A stretch of 64,000 nt of DNA from Vagococcus allomyrinae (GCF_017829975.1 NZ_JAEEGA010000009.1:62001-126000); one strand, 5' to 3'; counted from the stretch's first letter, positions 17,354-26,414 are shown. Numbers and translations are program-made. The notes: generated by a model not told the origin, from the sequence alone.

Positions 17354-18312
17354 ATGAGTGAAAAAAAGAGTTCCTATGAAAAATTGAAAAATGTGACAAT
17401 TGGTGACATTATAGATAGATCAAAACAAACATTGACGATTCCACAACAAAGTTTTCAACAAACTAGCCGCCAGCGGCAGTTTCTCTATAAAAGTGTGTTA
17501 GTGGCGTTAGGTGCTCTGGTTGTTTTTCGCTTTTTATTTTTCGGCCAAGCAGTTAATCCCTGGCTAGAATCACTAAAGTTAACGATACTTGGGGCGATTC
17601 CAGTTATGATCGTCCAGTTGTTCAATCGTTTGATGAGCAGTCAAGAGAATGTGACGCGTCAACTGATGCAAGGATCAACTGGTGATGAGTTTTATCAATT
17701 GCTGACGCTTTTTAATCAAAAGAAAGCCCCCTTTTGGGCGTTACGCTGGCTCAGGAATTAAGTGAATTTGTTCAAGCTGAAGACTTGCCTATTTTGGCTG
17801 AAACTGCCATGGATCAGCATGCTCTCGCTGAAATGAAACGACAGATTAGAGAAAATCTCAATCAAAACCAGTCGGAGATTGAAGCGTGGTTAGAAAATCA
17901 AAAACAGGTTTTGGCTCCTTATTTTAATAGTTTTCAAACAATTATCACTCTGTTAAATCAGCGACGTGAAGGTGAGCAATTAGCTGGAACGGAGTATCAC
18001 CGTTACATCAGTGTTTTACGCAGTCAATTGTCGGAGGATGAGATGTACTTGATTTTTATCTATTCACTCTTTAGTTTAAAGGGAGTTGAGACAGGGATTG
18101 ATTTATCTTATACTTCATTTTTTGGTGACGAAGGAGAAATTAAAGACAGCGTTTATGTGAATTTACCGGCGGTCATGAAGGACATAGCCATCACTCATTT
18201 TGTGGCTCATTCTGATGAATTGGTGAGTTATGCTCACCGCCAAGAGATGCGGGAGGCTTATCAAGAATCTCGCAGCCGCCAGCAGAACTATTTAAAACGG
18301 ACAAGCTTTTAA
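17354..18312 (+). pseudogene. Putative phage abortive infection-like (putAbiC) protein, frameshifted
   Basis: Two overlapping frames appear to be one gene. The first (17354-17761) encodes a polar start and membrane helices (about residues 50-95), then reads LLTLFNQKKAP before leaving frame. The second (readable from 17734 to 18312) continues GVTLAQELSEF. It carries YFNSFQTIITLLN and YISVLRSQLSEDEMYLIFIYSLFSLKG-type segments (given here in part) that resemble PF16872, putative phage abortive infection proteins. The break lies at CCCCCTTTT (about 17726-17734) and fits loss of one base. The second frame has no ATG or good ribosome binding site. Either the gene is broken or the base call is wrong. 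Confidence 0.55.
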
Positions 18313-18322
18313 CTTAATTAAT

Positions 18323-18364
18323 AAAAGAGACGTTAACCAGTTAAGTTTGGTTAGCGTCTCTTTT
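18323..18364. terminator. Bidirectional intrinsic terminator
   Basis: AAAAGAGACG...CGTCTCTTTT with an inner TTAACCA/TGGTTA pairing forms a long stem with T-runs on both strands. It ends the convergent genes and overlaps the last codons of the guanylate-kinase-like gene. Confidence 0.88.
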
Positions 18365-18925
18365 AGTGATGATGGCTGTTAAGTCAGCCACAACATCGAG
18401 GAAAGGTTGATTGGCGTCTAAAATGTAGGACTCAGCATAAGCGGTCAAGTGATTGCGTATCCCTATTTCTCGATCATACAAGGTCAAGCGTTCTTGAATC
18501 AATTTTGGGTCTTGTTCTCTTAATTCTAAGCGATGCCTAACCTGTTCCTTGCTGACATTAAAGAAAATGACCACGACATCTTTTGGAAATTGTTGATAAA
18601 CCTTTTGTAGTCCGCTGTGAGTTAAGACGGCATAGGCAGGTTGAAGAGCCGTTCGAGCGATGATTTCGGCAAGGCCGACGCCGTAGTGAAATCCGTGATA
18701 GTTGTCTTGCTCCACCAGTTGTCCAGAGGAAAATAATTCATGGAAGCTGGCTTCAGATTCAAAATAGTAATCAATGCCTTCTGTTTCTTCTGATCGAAGC
18801 GGCCGAGTAGTGTGGGTGATAATTTTGGCGCTTTTAGGGAAAACGGCTTCTGTTACGCGAGTTTTTCCTGATCCGCTAGGGCCCAAGATAACAAAAAGTG
18901 GATGCTGTAAACGGGTTTTTATCAT
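18341..18925 (-). CDS. Guanylate-kinase-like protein
   Basis: This 194-residue P-loop protein resembles guanylate kinase (GMP + ATP to GDP + ADP). It has GPSGSGKTRV (Walker A, about residues 14-23), the HTTRPLRSEETEGIDYYF segment typical of the GMP-binding region, and a lid region with RLELRE. It is divergent from housekeeping Gmk, so it is probably an extra paralogue whose true substrate is uncertain. It is preceded by AAGGAG and stands 45 bases downstream of the DUF1772-like gene on the same strand. Confidence 0.8.
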   Translation of the reverse strand: MIKTRLQHPLFVILGPSGSGKTRVTEAVFPKSAKIITHTTRPLRSEETEGIDYYFESEASFHELFSSGQLVEQDNYHGFHYGVGLAEIIARTALQPAYAVLTHSGLQKVYQQFPKDVVVIFFNVSKEQVRHRLELREQDPKLIQERLTLYDREIGIRNHLTAYAESYILDANQPFLDVVADLTAIITKRDANQT

Positions 18926-18970
18926 GAAACGACACTCCTTTTTTAGACTAGACAGTCGCTTTGCTAGTTG

Positions 18971-19483
18971 TTAATTATAGAGAAATAGGAAAAAACAACC
19001 AATACAAAACAAGCTTAAAGCAATGGCACTGCTAAGGGTCCGAATCTTATTCCAGAACTGCCATTTCTGAGAATAGCTTTGCCAGATTCTTTGATAATCG
19101 TCTGGCGCAGTAATTGATTTAACTTGAGACAATTGAAAGTTAAGAGGTTCAATGATTGTTCCTGTAACAATGACGACACCGATAACATAGATGATGCCGC
19201 TGAGATAGAAAAACAAAGGTCCGCTGTGTCTGCTGAGGTACTGGGTCAGGAAACCACAGCTGAGATAAGCTACTGGGGTTAGCAAGAAGCCCACTAAAAG
19301 CCATGGCCGTTTAAGTGCTTTATTGATAGCGTTCATTGAAGGAATGGCGATATCAGCTGATGTCTTATTGAGACTGGGCATTTTGGAAATTGCCCAAAAG
19401 AAGAAAAAGAGAAACAATGACAAGCCTAGAATAAATGTCATGGTCAATAAGGCTAAGTAATTGATGGAAAGTTGTCTAAACAT
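18971..19483 (-). CDS. DUF1772 (anthrone oxygenase-like) membrane protein
   Basis: The 170-residue protein has four membrane helices (about residues 10-32, 60-80, 88-110 and 148-168). IPSMNAINKALKRPWLLVGF is the hallmark segment of DUF1772, a family that includes fungal anthrone oxygenases. The bacterial members have no established substrate. A GGAGGGG site precedes the ATG. It may be co-transcribed with the guanylate-kinase-like gene downstream. Confidence 0.75.
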   Translation of the reverse strand: MFRQLSINYLALLTMTFILGLSLFLFFFFWAISKMPSLNKTSADIAIPSMNAINKALKRPWLLVGFLLTPVAYLSCGFLTQYLSRHSGPLFFYLSGIIYVIGVVIVTGTIIEPLNFQLSQVKSITAPDDYQRIWQSYSQKWQFWNKIRTLSSAIALSLFCIGCFFLFLYN

Positions 19484-19678
19484 CGTATCCCCTCCTTGAT
19501 TTGCCGAAATAAAAAAATCTTTTCCATTGAGACGTGAAAGACCACCTGATCATAATTCTATCATACCATTTTTCCAATAAGTTCTGCATTACTTTGAATT
19601 AAAATCGTGTTCATTTATCTGTAATTAAAGGATATGGTATAATTAAGCTATCATTTATCAAACAAGGAGGTGGTTGTC

Positions 19679-20476
19679 ATGACGAATCATTATAAAAATG
19701 TGGAACGTTTTTCAGGATTTGCTGACCTTTATGAAGACGTTAGGCCTTCATTTCCAGAAGAGGCCATCGCTTTAGCCTGTAGTGACTTAAGAAGAAAGCC
19801 AGCTGTTGTTGTTGATTTGGGCAGTGGGACTGGCTTGTCAACTCGGGCTTGGTCTGATCACGCTCAACTGGTAATCGGCGTGGAGCCTAATGAAGAGATG
19901 CTCGAGGTGGCTGAGAAACAAAGGATCGCTAATGTCGAGTATCAACGGGCCTTGGCTCATGATACGGGCTTACAGACGGGGTGTGCCGATATTGTTAGCT
20001 GTGCCCAATCCTTTCATTGGATGGAGCCTCATACTACTTTGCAGGAAATCAATCGTCTGTTGACCCACGACGGTCTATTTATTACGATTGACAATGAGTG
20101 GCCACCAGTATCTGATTGGCAAGCGGAAAAGCTTTATCAAACCTTGTTTAGTAAGGTCAATCATTTAGAGTTAACCGAACCTAACTTACGAGATAAGCAA
20201 CGACGCTGGGCCAAAGAGAATCATTTAATCAACCTGTCTCGCAGTGGTTATTTTCGCTTTACGAGACAAGTGTTATTATCAAAAACCGAAATCGGTGATG
20301 CTGATCGCTTTATTAAGTTGGCTTTAAGCCAAGGTGGGATTCAGAACATCTTGAAATATCAGCCGGATTTAATTGTTGATGAGTTGGCGGAATTTGAACA
20401 CTCAGTGAAAGACTTATTTGGTGGACAACCACGCCAGTTCTATTTCAGTTATCGGGCTAATATTGGCGTGAAATAA
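19679..20476 (+). CDS. Class I SAM-dependent methyltransferase
   Basis: The 265-residue protein has a Rossmann-fold methyltransferase domain with motif I VVDLGSGTGLST (about residues 44-55), an acidic residue after strand 2 (GVEPNEEML) and AQSFHWMEPHTTLQEINRLL, typical of the Methyltransf_11/UbiE-like group. The substrate is unknown. ATG 19679 is chosen because AAGGAGG (19664-19670) precedes it at 8 bases; GTG 19670 overlaps that site. A TATAAT box lies at 19638-19643. The PhzF gene follows 13 bases later, so the two are probably one operon. Confidence 0.85.
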   Translation: MTNHYKNVERFSGFADLYEDVRPSFPEEAIALACSDLRRKPAVVVDLGSGTGLSTRAWSDHAQLVIGVEPNEEMLEVAEKQRIANVEYQRALAHDTGLQTGCADIVSCAQSFHWMEPHTTLQEINRLLTHDGLFITIDNEWPPVSDWQAEKLYQTLFSKVNHLELTEPNLRDKQRRWAKENHLINLSRSGYFRFTRQVLLSKTEIGDADRFIKLALSQGGIQNILKYQPDLIVDELAEFEHSVKDLFGGQPRQFYFSYRANIGVK

Positions 20477-20489
20477 AAGGAGGCAAAAG

Positions 20490-21362
20490 ATGAAAACTTG
20501 TCAGGTGCTGCAAATTGACGCTTTTACGGATCTTCCAGGAGCAGGTAACCCAGCAGGAGTCGTGCTTAATGGGGATGAATTTACGCCAGAGGAGATGCAA
20601 AGGTTAGCCCAAAAAATCGGGTTTAATGAGACGGTGTTTGTTTGTTCCAGTCAACGGGCAACTCACCGGTTTCGCTTTTTTACTCCAGGTTATGAGACGC
20701 CTCTTTGTGGTCATGCGACGATCGGTGCTGTTTTTGCTTTGTATCAAGATGGTGAGGACCGTCAATTGATGATTGAGACAGGGGCAGGGCTATTGCCGAT
20801 CGTTTATGATTCTAAAAAACAACAAATCGAAATGAGGCAAGGGGATGCCAAGTTTTTGAGATTTTTCGGAGATCAAGCCGCACTATGTGCCAGTTTGGGA
20901 ATTGAACAGAGCGAGTTACATCCTACTTGGCCGATTGAATATGGTAATACAGGGTCATGGACCTTGATTGTGCCTGTTAGAGAGGTGAAGATCTTGGATA
21001 AGATGCGAGCCAATCCAACTCTTTTCCCCGCGTTGTTAGAAACTCAGCCACGGGCCTCTGTTCATCCTTTTGCCCCTATTTCAATTAGTGAAGGCCATTA
21101 TTATGGTCGCCATTTTTCTTCACCATATGCAGGAACATTGGAAGACTCTGTTACTGGCACGGCCTCTGGGGTTATGGGGGCTTATTTGCTAAAGCATGTC
21201 TATCAGGAGGCGGCGAAAGAGCTAAAGGTTTATCAGGGAAAACACGTCAAGCGACCGGGACTTGTTCAGGTGATGGCGATTTGTTCTGAGACTGGTGTTT
21301 ATCAGGTAAAGATTAGGGGAACGGCTTGTTTTAATCAGTTGTTTGAAGTGAATCTGGATTAG
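20490..21362 (+). CDS. PhzF-family epimerase/isomerase
   Basis: The 290-residue protein belongs to the PhzF family, diaminopimelate-epimerase-fold enzymes that isomerise small metabolites. Typical motifs are QIDAFTD, GAGNPAGVV, the catalytic Glu in GFNETVFV, LCGHATIGAVFAL in the first half, and GRHFSSPYAGTLEDSVTGTASG in the second half. The physiological substrate in Firmicutes is not known. An AAAGGAGG site precedes the ATG. It follows the methyltransferase gene closely and is followed by a PhnB-like gene. Confidence 0.9.
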   Translation: MKTCQVLQIDAFTDLPGAGNPAGVVLNGDEFTPEEMQRLAQKIGFNETVFVCSSQRATHRFRFFTPGYETPLCGHATIGAVFALYQDGEDRQLMIETGAGLLPIVYDSKKQQIEMRQGDAKFLRFFGDQAALCASLGIEQSELHPTWPIEYGNTGSWTLIVPVREVKILDKMRANPTLFPALLETQPRASVHPFAPISISEGHYYGRHFSSPYAGTLEDSVTGTASGVMGAYLLKHVYQEAAKELKVYQGKHVKRPGLVQVMAICSETGVYQVKIRGTACFNQLFEVNLD

Positions 21363-21446
21363 TTATTGAGTGGTTATTGCAAGCGGATAACTGTCAGTCG
21401 CCAGTTTACCTATGATATACTAAAATAAAAAAAGGTGGATGACTTA

Positions 21447-21851
21447 ATGCCAATCGCAACTTATTTTACATTTGATGAGGAATCACAAGAGGCAATTCAG
21501 TTTTACGAAGAGGTTTTTGAAACGACGTGTCAGGATTTGGTGACGTATGGCAGTTTAGGAATGCCTGATTTAGATGAGAAAAGCCAAAAGTTAGTCATGA
21601 ATGCCAGTCTGGTTGTTGAAGGCCACACCATCATGTTTTCAGATACACCTAGCTTTATGGAGGCGACTCCTTATGGTAGAACCGTTAGTCTAGTGATTGA
21701 ATTGCCAGATGCGGCTAAATTGACCAAGTATTTTGAAGGTTTAGCGAAAGAGGCTCAGAAAGTGATGCCTTTGCAACAAACAGAATGGTCCGAACTTTTT
21801 GGTCAAGTCACTGATAAATTTGGTATTAGTTGGTCTTTTAATTTAATCTAA
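21447..21851 (+). CDS. PhnB-like VOC superfamily protein
   Basis: The 134-residue protein is a glyoxalase/bleomycin-resistance (VOC) fold protein of the PhnB/3-demethylubiquinone-methyltransferase-like group. It shows ATYFTFDEESQEAIQFYEEVF at the start, a VVEGHTIMFSDTP middle strand and the closing WSELFGQVTDKFGISWSFNL. No function is established for this group. The start at 21447 follows AAAGGTGG at 8 bases; an upstream GTG overlaps that site. A strong terminator follows. Confidence 0.85.
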   Translation: MPIATYFTFDEESQEAIQFYEEVFETTCQDLVTYGSLGMPDLDEKSQKLVMNASLVVEGHTIMFSDTPSFMEATPYGRTVSLVIELPDAAKLTKYFEGLAKEAQKVMPLQQTEWSELFGQVTDKFGISWSFNLI

Positions 21852-21852
21852 T

Positions 21853-21896
21853 TCAAAAGGAAGCAGGGGAACGTAATCCCTCCTGCTTCCTTTTGA
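21853..21896. terminator. Bidirectional intrinsic terminator
   Basis: A perfect 15-bp stem (TCAAAAGGAAGCAGG with its complement) lies between the PhnB-like gene and the convergent glnK gene, with T-rich ends on both strands. Confidence 0.9.
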
Positions 21897-21897
21897 G

Positions 21898-22239
21898 TTA
21901 TAGCGCCTTTTCGCCTGTTTCAGATGTGCGAATGCGAATGGCGTTTTCCACATCATAAACAAATATTTTGCCATCGCCTACTTCACCGGTTTGACAACTG
22001 TTGATAATGATAGTGATAACTGTTTCTAACTTGTCGTCAGCCACTACCATATTGACTTCAAGTTTTGGTAAGAGGGTGGTTAAAACCTCTTGACCACGAA
22101 CATATTCTTTCCAGCCTAATTGATGACCATAACCAAGTACTTGAGTGACAGTCATTCCTTTGACACCAGCTTGTTCAAAAAGAGCGGCTTGCAAGTCGCT
22201 TAGTTTTTCTTGACGGATAATCGCTTCAATTTTTTTCAT
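21898..22239 (-). CDS. glnK: PII nitrogen regulatory protein (GlnK type)
   Basis: The 113-residue protein is a PII signal protein that senses 2-oxoglutarate and ATP/ADP and gates the ammonium channel. It has the family start MKKIEAIIRQEKL, GMTVTQVLGYG, the T-loop (about residues 38-55) and the closing TGEVGDGKIFVYDV and IRIRTSETGEKAL motifs. In the T-loop the residue aligned with the uridylylated Tyr51 of E. coli GlnB is Val (V52), so uridylylation at that site is not possible. It lies 37 bases downstream of amt, the standard amt-glnK operon. Confidence 0.93.
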   Translation of the reverse strand: MKKIEAIIRQEKLSDLQAALFEQAGVKGMTVTQVLGYGHQLGWKEYVRGQEVLTTLLPKLEVNMVVADDKLETVITIIINSCQTGEVGDGKIFVYDVENAIRIRTSETGEKAL

Positions 22240-22276
22240 GTGACTCCTCCATTTCTATCAACTGTGACAAAATTTG

Positions 22277-23506
22277 TTAATTGTCCATTCCTAAGAAGGT
22301 AGGATAGGCCGTTTCATCATGTTCCATTAAATCCAACCCTTGAATTTCTTCTTTTTCAGAAACTCGAATCGGCATGAATAATTTGATGAGAGAAATAATT
22401 AGATAAGTTGCTACGCCAGCGAAGACTAAGGTGACGACAATGCTGATGACTTGAGCGATAAATAGATCCATTCCTCCATAAAGTAAGCCGTCAACACCAC
22501 CAATTGATTTTTCCGCAAAGACTCCTGTCATAATGCCACCAAAGATACCGCCAACCCCATGACAACCGAAAGCGTCTAAAGCATCATCCAGTTCAAGTTT
22601 GCGTTTGATGACCCCGATAAAGTAATAACAGAATGGGCTGACAAGGGCACCGATTAGCAGGGCGCTCCAAAGTGGAACAAAGCCAGCTCCTGGGGTAATT
22701 GCCACTAGCCCGACAATGGCACCGGTTGAAGCACCGACGACTGTCGGTTTGCCGATTATTAATTTCTCGAGTAACATCCATGACAACATACCGGTTGCCG
22801 CTGAAGCATGGGTGGTTAATAGGGCATGAACAGCTAGGCTGTTAGCTGCTAGGGCGCTGCCAGCGTTAAATCCAAACCAGCCAAACCATAAAAGGCCAGT
22901 CCCAAGAACGATAAAGGGAATATTGTGAGGACGATATTCCAGCTTGTTATAGCCTCGTCGTTTTCCAAGGACGACTGCTAAGACTAAACCGGAAATCCCT
23001 GAGCTAATATGGACCACATTACCACCGGCAAAATCGATTGAGCCAATTTCTTCAAGGAAGCCGCCACCCCAAACCATATGGGCCATTGGATAGTACACGA
23101 CGATTGACCAAGCGGCAATAAATAAGAAAATGGCCGAAAAGCGCATTCGTCCGGCAACTGACCCCGTAATGATAGCGACTGTAATCAAGGCGAACATCAT
23201 TTGAAAGCCAGCAAATAGTCCTTCGGGAATCGTGCTATCTGTTTTGAAGCCAGTGGTTAAAGAAACGTCTTTAAAAAATAGTTTATCGATGTTGCCGACA
23301 AAACGTCCCTCGCCACTAAATGACAAACTATAACCAACTGCAAACCATAATAATGATGCGAGACCTAGTACGCAGATGACCATCATCATTGTATTAAGAA
23401 TATTTTTTCGACGCTCCAAACCACCATAGAAAAATGCTAATCCTGGTGTCATTAAAAAGACAAGTGCTGCACAGATTAAAATGAAACCAATATCTCCTGA
23501 ATTCAT
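22277..23506 (-). CDS. amt: Ammonium transporter Amt
   Basis: The 409-residue protein is an Amt/MEP/Rh channel with about eleven membrane helices. It starts MNSGDIGFILICAALVFLMT and contains FFYGGLERRKN, the WFGWFGFNAGSA region and DALDAFGCHGVGGIFGG, which carries one of the twin pore histidines. It conducts ammonium across the cell membrane under nitrogen limitation and is regulated by the adjacent GlnK. ATG 23506 follows an AAGGGTGA site; the GTG at 23515 overlaps it and is not used. No clear GlnR box is visible upstream. Confidence 0.95.
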   Translation of the reverse strand: MNSGDIGFILICAALVFLMTPGLAFFYGGLERRKNILNTMMMVICVLGLASLLWFAVGYSLSFSGEGRFVGNIDKLFFKDVSLTTGFKTDSTIPEGLFAGFQMMFALITVAIITGSVAGRMRFSAIFLFIAAWSIVVYYPMAHMVWGGGFLEEIGSIDFAGGNVVHISSGISGLVLAVVLGKRRGYNKLEYRPHNIPFIVLGTGLLWFGWFGFNAGSALAANSLAVHALLTTHASAATGMLSWMLLEKLIIGKPTVVGASTGAIVGLVAITPGAGFVPLWSALLIGALVSPFCYYFIGVIKRKLELDDALDAFGCHGVGGIFGGIMTGVFAEKSIGGVDGLLYGGMDLFIAQVISIVVTLVFAGVATYLIISLIKLFMPIRVSEKEEIQGLDLMEHDETAYPTFLGMDN

Positions 23507-23698
23507 ACCTATCACCCTTCCTGAAACTTTTCTGAAATTATTTTTTAATTATGAGATAGTTTATCATAAATAAAATGAGTAAAAAAGACTTCTGAATAAT
23601 TATTCTGTAAACTGTATGGAATTTGGAAATTTTTTCTAAAAGAAAGAGCGGGAATAATCGTTGACATTAAAGGGGTTTGGTTTTAAATTAATTATCGG

Positions 23699-23727
23699 TT
23701 GACAGGTGTAAATTTCTTTGTTACTAT
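23699..23727 (+). promoter_or_regulatory. Promoter of the T-box leader
   Basis: A consensus -35 box TTGACA (23699-23704) and a TACTAT -10 box (23722-23727) are separated by 17 bases and would start transcription about 23735. A second TTGACA at 23661-23666 with TAAATT 17 bases later could be an alternative promoter. Confidence 0.65.
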
Positions 23728-23734
23728 TTCTATT

Positions 23735-24066
23735 AACTTGATAAAAGATTAAAATTTAATTAAAAATAACGTTGAAGAGAAAAGTAGCTTTAGGAGCTCA
23801 TCTACAGAAAGTCTTGTTTGGATGAAAAAAGACAATGAGTGCTATGGTGAAAAATGGTCTCTGAGTTTTTTAAGTGAGCACATCGTGTAAGCTTAACATG
23901 GGAACGCCCATTATCGCGTCAGAGTATGCAACGTTGTAAGACGTTAAGTATTTGGAGAGGTGGCAGGGTACTAATGCCACAATCAAGGTGGTACCACGTT
24001 GGTTTATGAAGATAAACTGCCGTCCTTGTCGTAGACAGATTGTTTACGATGAGGGCGGTTTTTTTG
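23735..24066 (+). ncRNA. T-box riboswitch leader, probably methionine-specific
   Basis: The conserved T-box AAGGTGGTACCACG is at 23985-23998. It is followed by a terminator hairpin (24015-24066, ACTGCCGTCC... with its complement and a T-run), which competes with an antiterminator that includes the T-box. Upstream stem I spans about 23775-23870. An ATG triplet at 23854-23856, in GAAAAATGGTC, is the likely specifier and would read tRNA-Met, suiting the downstream transsulfuration gene. A TGC at 23839-23841 is an alternative (Cys). The class is certain; the specifier is inferred. Confidence 0.88.
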
Positions 24067-24098
24067 TTTGATAAAAAAATGAAATGGAGATGATCGAC

Positions 24099-25193
24099 AT
24101 GGGAAAATTACAAGTGGATACGATTTTGGCCCAAATTGGCAATAAACAGGATAGGCAGACAGGAGCGGTTAGTTTACCTGTTCATTTTTCAACAACCTTT
24201 GCTCATCCAACGCTGGGAGAAAGCACTGGCTTTGATTACACACGAACACAAAATCCAACCCGGTTAGTGCTGGAGGAGGCACTCGCTAAACTGGAAGAAG
24301 GGGTGGCTGGTTTTGCTACGAGTTCAGGAATGAGTGCTATTCAACTAGTTTTAGGCTTATTTCCCAAAGGCAGTCAGTTGCTTGCTTCAAGAGATCTATA
24401 CGGCGGGAGTTATCGTTACTTTAAGCAATTAGAGGAACAGGGTTTTTATGAGTTTCGCTATTTTGATCAAGTGGCGGAACTAGCAGCTTTGCTAACAACG
24501 GAGACAGCCGGCATATTTATTGAAACCCCGACCAATCCTTTGATGAGTGTCGTTGATATTGCGGAAATTTCCAAACTTGCGAAAACCCAAGGAGCATTGG
24601 TGATTGTTGATAATACGTTTTATACGCCAATCATTCAAAAACCTCTGACCTTAGGAGCGGACATCGTTGTTCATAGCGCTACTAAATATTTAGGAGGACA
24701 TAACGATGTTTTAGCCGGAGCGGTTGTGACGAATAGTCAGCAGCTTGGGGAGCGCTTAGGGGTTCTTTTAAACACGACGGGTGCGGTTTTAGCTCCCTTT
24801 GATTGCTGGCTGCTCATCAGGGGATTAAAAACCTTGGCCTTGCGAATGGAGCGTCACGAAAAGAATGCTCAAGCGTTAGTTCGCTATTTAGAAGAGGAAA
24901 GTCAGGTGACAGAGGTGCTTTATCCTGGTAGAGGTGGTATGATAAGTATAAAATTGCCAACACAAGCCTGTATTAAGCCCTTCCTGGCTCAGCTGCAAGT
25001 CTTCACTTTTGCGGAAAGTCTAGGTGGGGTGGAAAGCTTAATTACTTATCCAACGACTCAAACTCATGCTGATATTCCGCAAGCACTTCGTGAAAGCTAT
25101 GGTTTAACGGATACCTTATTGCGGATCTCAGTGGGGGTGGAGGCTGTTGAAGATTTAATTGCTGACTTAAGTCAAGCGTTTGGGCAACTTTAA
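24099..25193 (+). CDS. Cystathionine gamma-synthase/lyase family PLP enzyme
   Basis: The 364-residue enzyme belongs to the Cys/Met metabolism PLP family (MetB/MetC/MetY). It has YTRTQNPTR near residue 50, ATSSGMSAI, SRDLYGGSYRYF, IVDNTFYTP and the PLP-lysine motif SATKYLGGH (about residue 193). It acts in methionine/cysteine interconversion; the exact reaction cannot be told from sequence. The usual PGLPSHPGHELA-type segment is missing: YPGRGGM joins directly, so the protein is about 15 residues shorter than typical members. Expression is controlled by the T-box. ATG 24099 follows GGAGATG. Confidence 0.88.
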   Translation: MGKLQVDTILAQIGNKQDRQTGAVSLPVHFSTTFAHPTLGESTGFDYTRTQNPTRLVLEEALAKLEEGVAGFATSSGMSAIQLVLGLFPKGSQLLASRDLYGGSYRYFKQLEEQGFYEFRYFDQVAELAALLTTETAGIFIETPTNPLMSVVDIAEISKLAKTQGALVIVDNTFYTPIIQKPLTLGADIVVHSATKYLGGHNDVLAGAVVTNSQQLGERLGVLLNTTGAVLAPFDCWLLIRGLKTLALRMERHEKNAQALVRYLEEESQVTEVLYPGRGGMISIKLPTQACIKPFLAQLQVFTFAESLGGVESLITYPTTQTHADIPQALRESYGLTDTLLRISVGVEAVEDLIADLSQAFGQL

Positions 25194-25225
25194 ACTGAGT
25201 GTTTTGCTCGATGAGGAGGACTTAA

Positions 25226-26367
25226 ATGTCAAGAGAATTATCCCCTGCATTTTTAGCAGAAATAACGGCCATTCGCCACTATTTACATGCCAACCCAGAA
25301 TTATCAAATCAAGAAGTGGCGACAACGGCCTATATTAACAATTATTTGGCCGCACTTGATATTAACTGTTTGCCGACTTCGTTATCAACTGGGGTGATTG
25401 GGGAAATTGGGGAGTCAGGTCCAATCGTTGCTTTACGTGCGGATATCGATGCTTTGCCGATTACTGAGGCCACGGAGCTAAGTTATGCTTCGACTAACCC
25501 TGGTGTGATGCACGCCTGCGGTCATGATTTTCATACAGCAGCTCTATTGGGAGCAGCGACACTGCTAAAAGCACAAGAAGGGGAGTTGAATGGGAGGATT
25601 CGTTTGATTTTCCAACCAGCTGAGGAAGATAACGGAGGGGCCCGCCGGGTGATCGAGGACGGTCATTTAGAAGGTGTTTCAGCAATTCTCGGCTTTCATA
25701 ATAAACCAGAATTGCCAGTTGGGACTGTCGGCATTAAAGAAGGGCCGCTAATGGCTGCCGTTGATCGTTTTAAGATCACTATTAAAGGAATTGGCAGTCA
25801 TGCTGCAGCGCCTCATAATGGCTCAGATCCAGTGGTCACCGCTTGTCAAATTGTCACCGCCTTACAGGGAATTGTCAGCCGCCATGTGTCACCGTTGGAT
25901 ACTGCAATATTAAGCGTGACCCACATCACTGGTGGGAACACTTGGAATGTTATTCCTGAAACAGTTTTTTTAGAAGGGACTATTCGCAGCTTTAGTCAAG
26001 ACGTTCAGGAAAAGGTTAAGCGATTAACGGCTCAAGTGGTCGCTAATTTACCTGTCGCTTTGATCAAGTGGGGACCTTGGAATGGGTTGAAAGTCCACCT
26101 GCGGTTTGGAATGATGCCAAGCTCGCGGCACTTGTTAGTCAAGTGACGAGTGACTTTGCGAACGTTATTGTGCCAGAAGTCACCTTAGGCGGAGAAGATT
26201 TTGCTTATTATCAAACTAAGATCCCTGGCTTTTTTGCTTTTATTGGCACAAATGGCCCCCATGAGTGGCATCATCCTGCTTTTGAAGTAGATGATCGTGC
26301 CTTGGGCTTAGCAATCAATTATTATGTGGAAAATGGGCGTCGTTTATTGGCTGAAATTACGGGATAA
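25226..26367 (+). pseudogene. M20 family amidohydrolase, frameshifted
   Basis: Two frames form one M20D-type amidohydrolase (HipO/aminoacylase/N-acetyl-diaminopimelate deacetylase group). The first (25226-26146) holds the metal-site motifs MHACGHDFHTA and FQPAEED and the GSHAAAPHNG loop. The second (to 26367) resumes with GTLEWVESPPAVWND and holds LGGEDFAYY and GTNGPHEWHHPAF, which complete the metal site. The break is near 26055-26066 and fits loss of one base. If the base is really missing the enzyme is dead; if it is a sequencing error, the gene is intact and complete at about 380 residues. It lies 32 bases after the T-box-controlled PLP gene. Confidence 0.8.
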
Positions 26368-26372
26368 TTAAG

Positions 26373-26414
26373 ATGATTTTCTGGGCTTAAACAGCGCAGA
26401 AAATCATTTTTTTT
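26373..26414 (+). terminator. Intrinsic terminator after the M20 gene
   Basis: An 11-bp stem (ATGATTTTCTG/CAGAAAATCAT) is followed by eight T and ends the T-box operon. Confidence 0.88.

Noticed and set aside
17734-18312. A separate gene starting at TTG 17734
   Set aside because: There is no good ribosome binding site and the sequence reads as a direct continuation of the upstream frame after a one-base shift.
26068-26367. A separate small gene starting at GTG 26068
   Set aside because: It holds the C-terminal metal-site motifs of the M20 enzyme and cannot fold alone; it is the end of the frameshifted gene.
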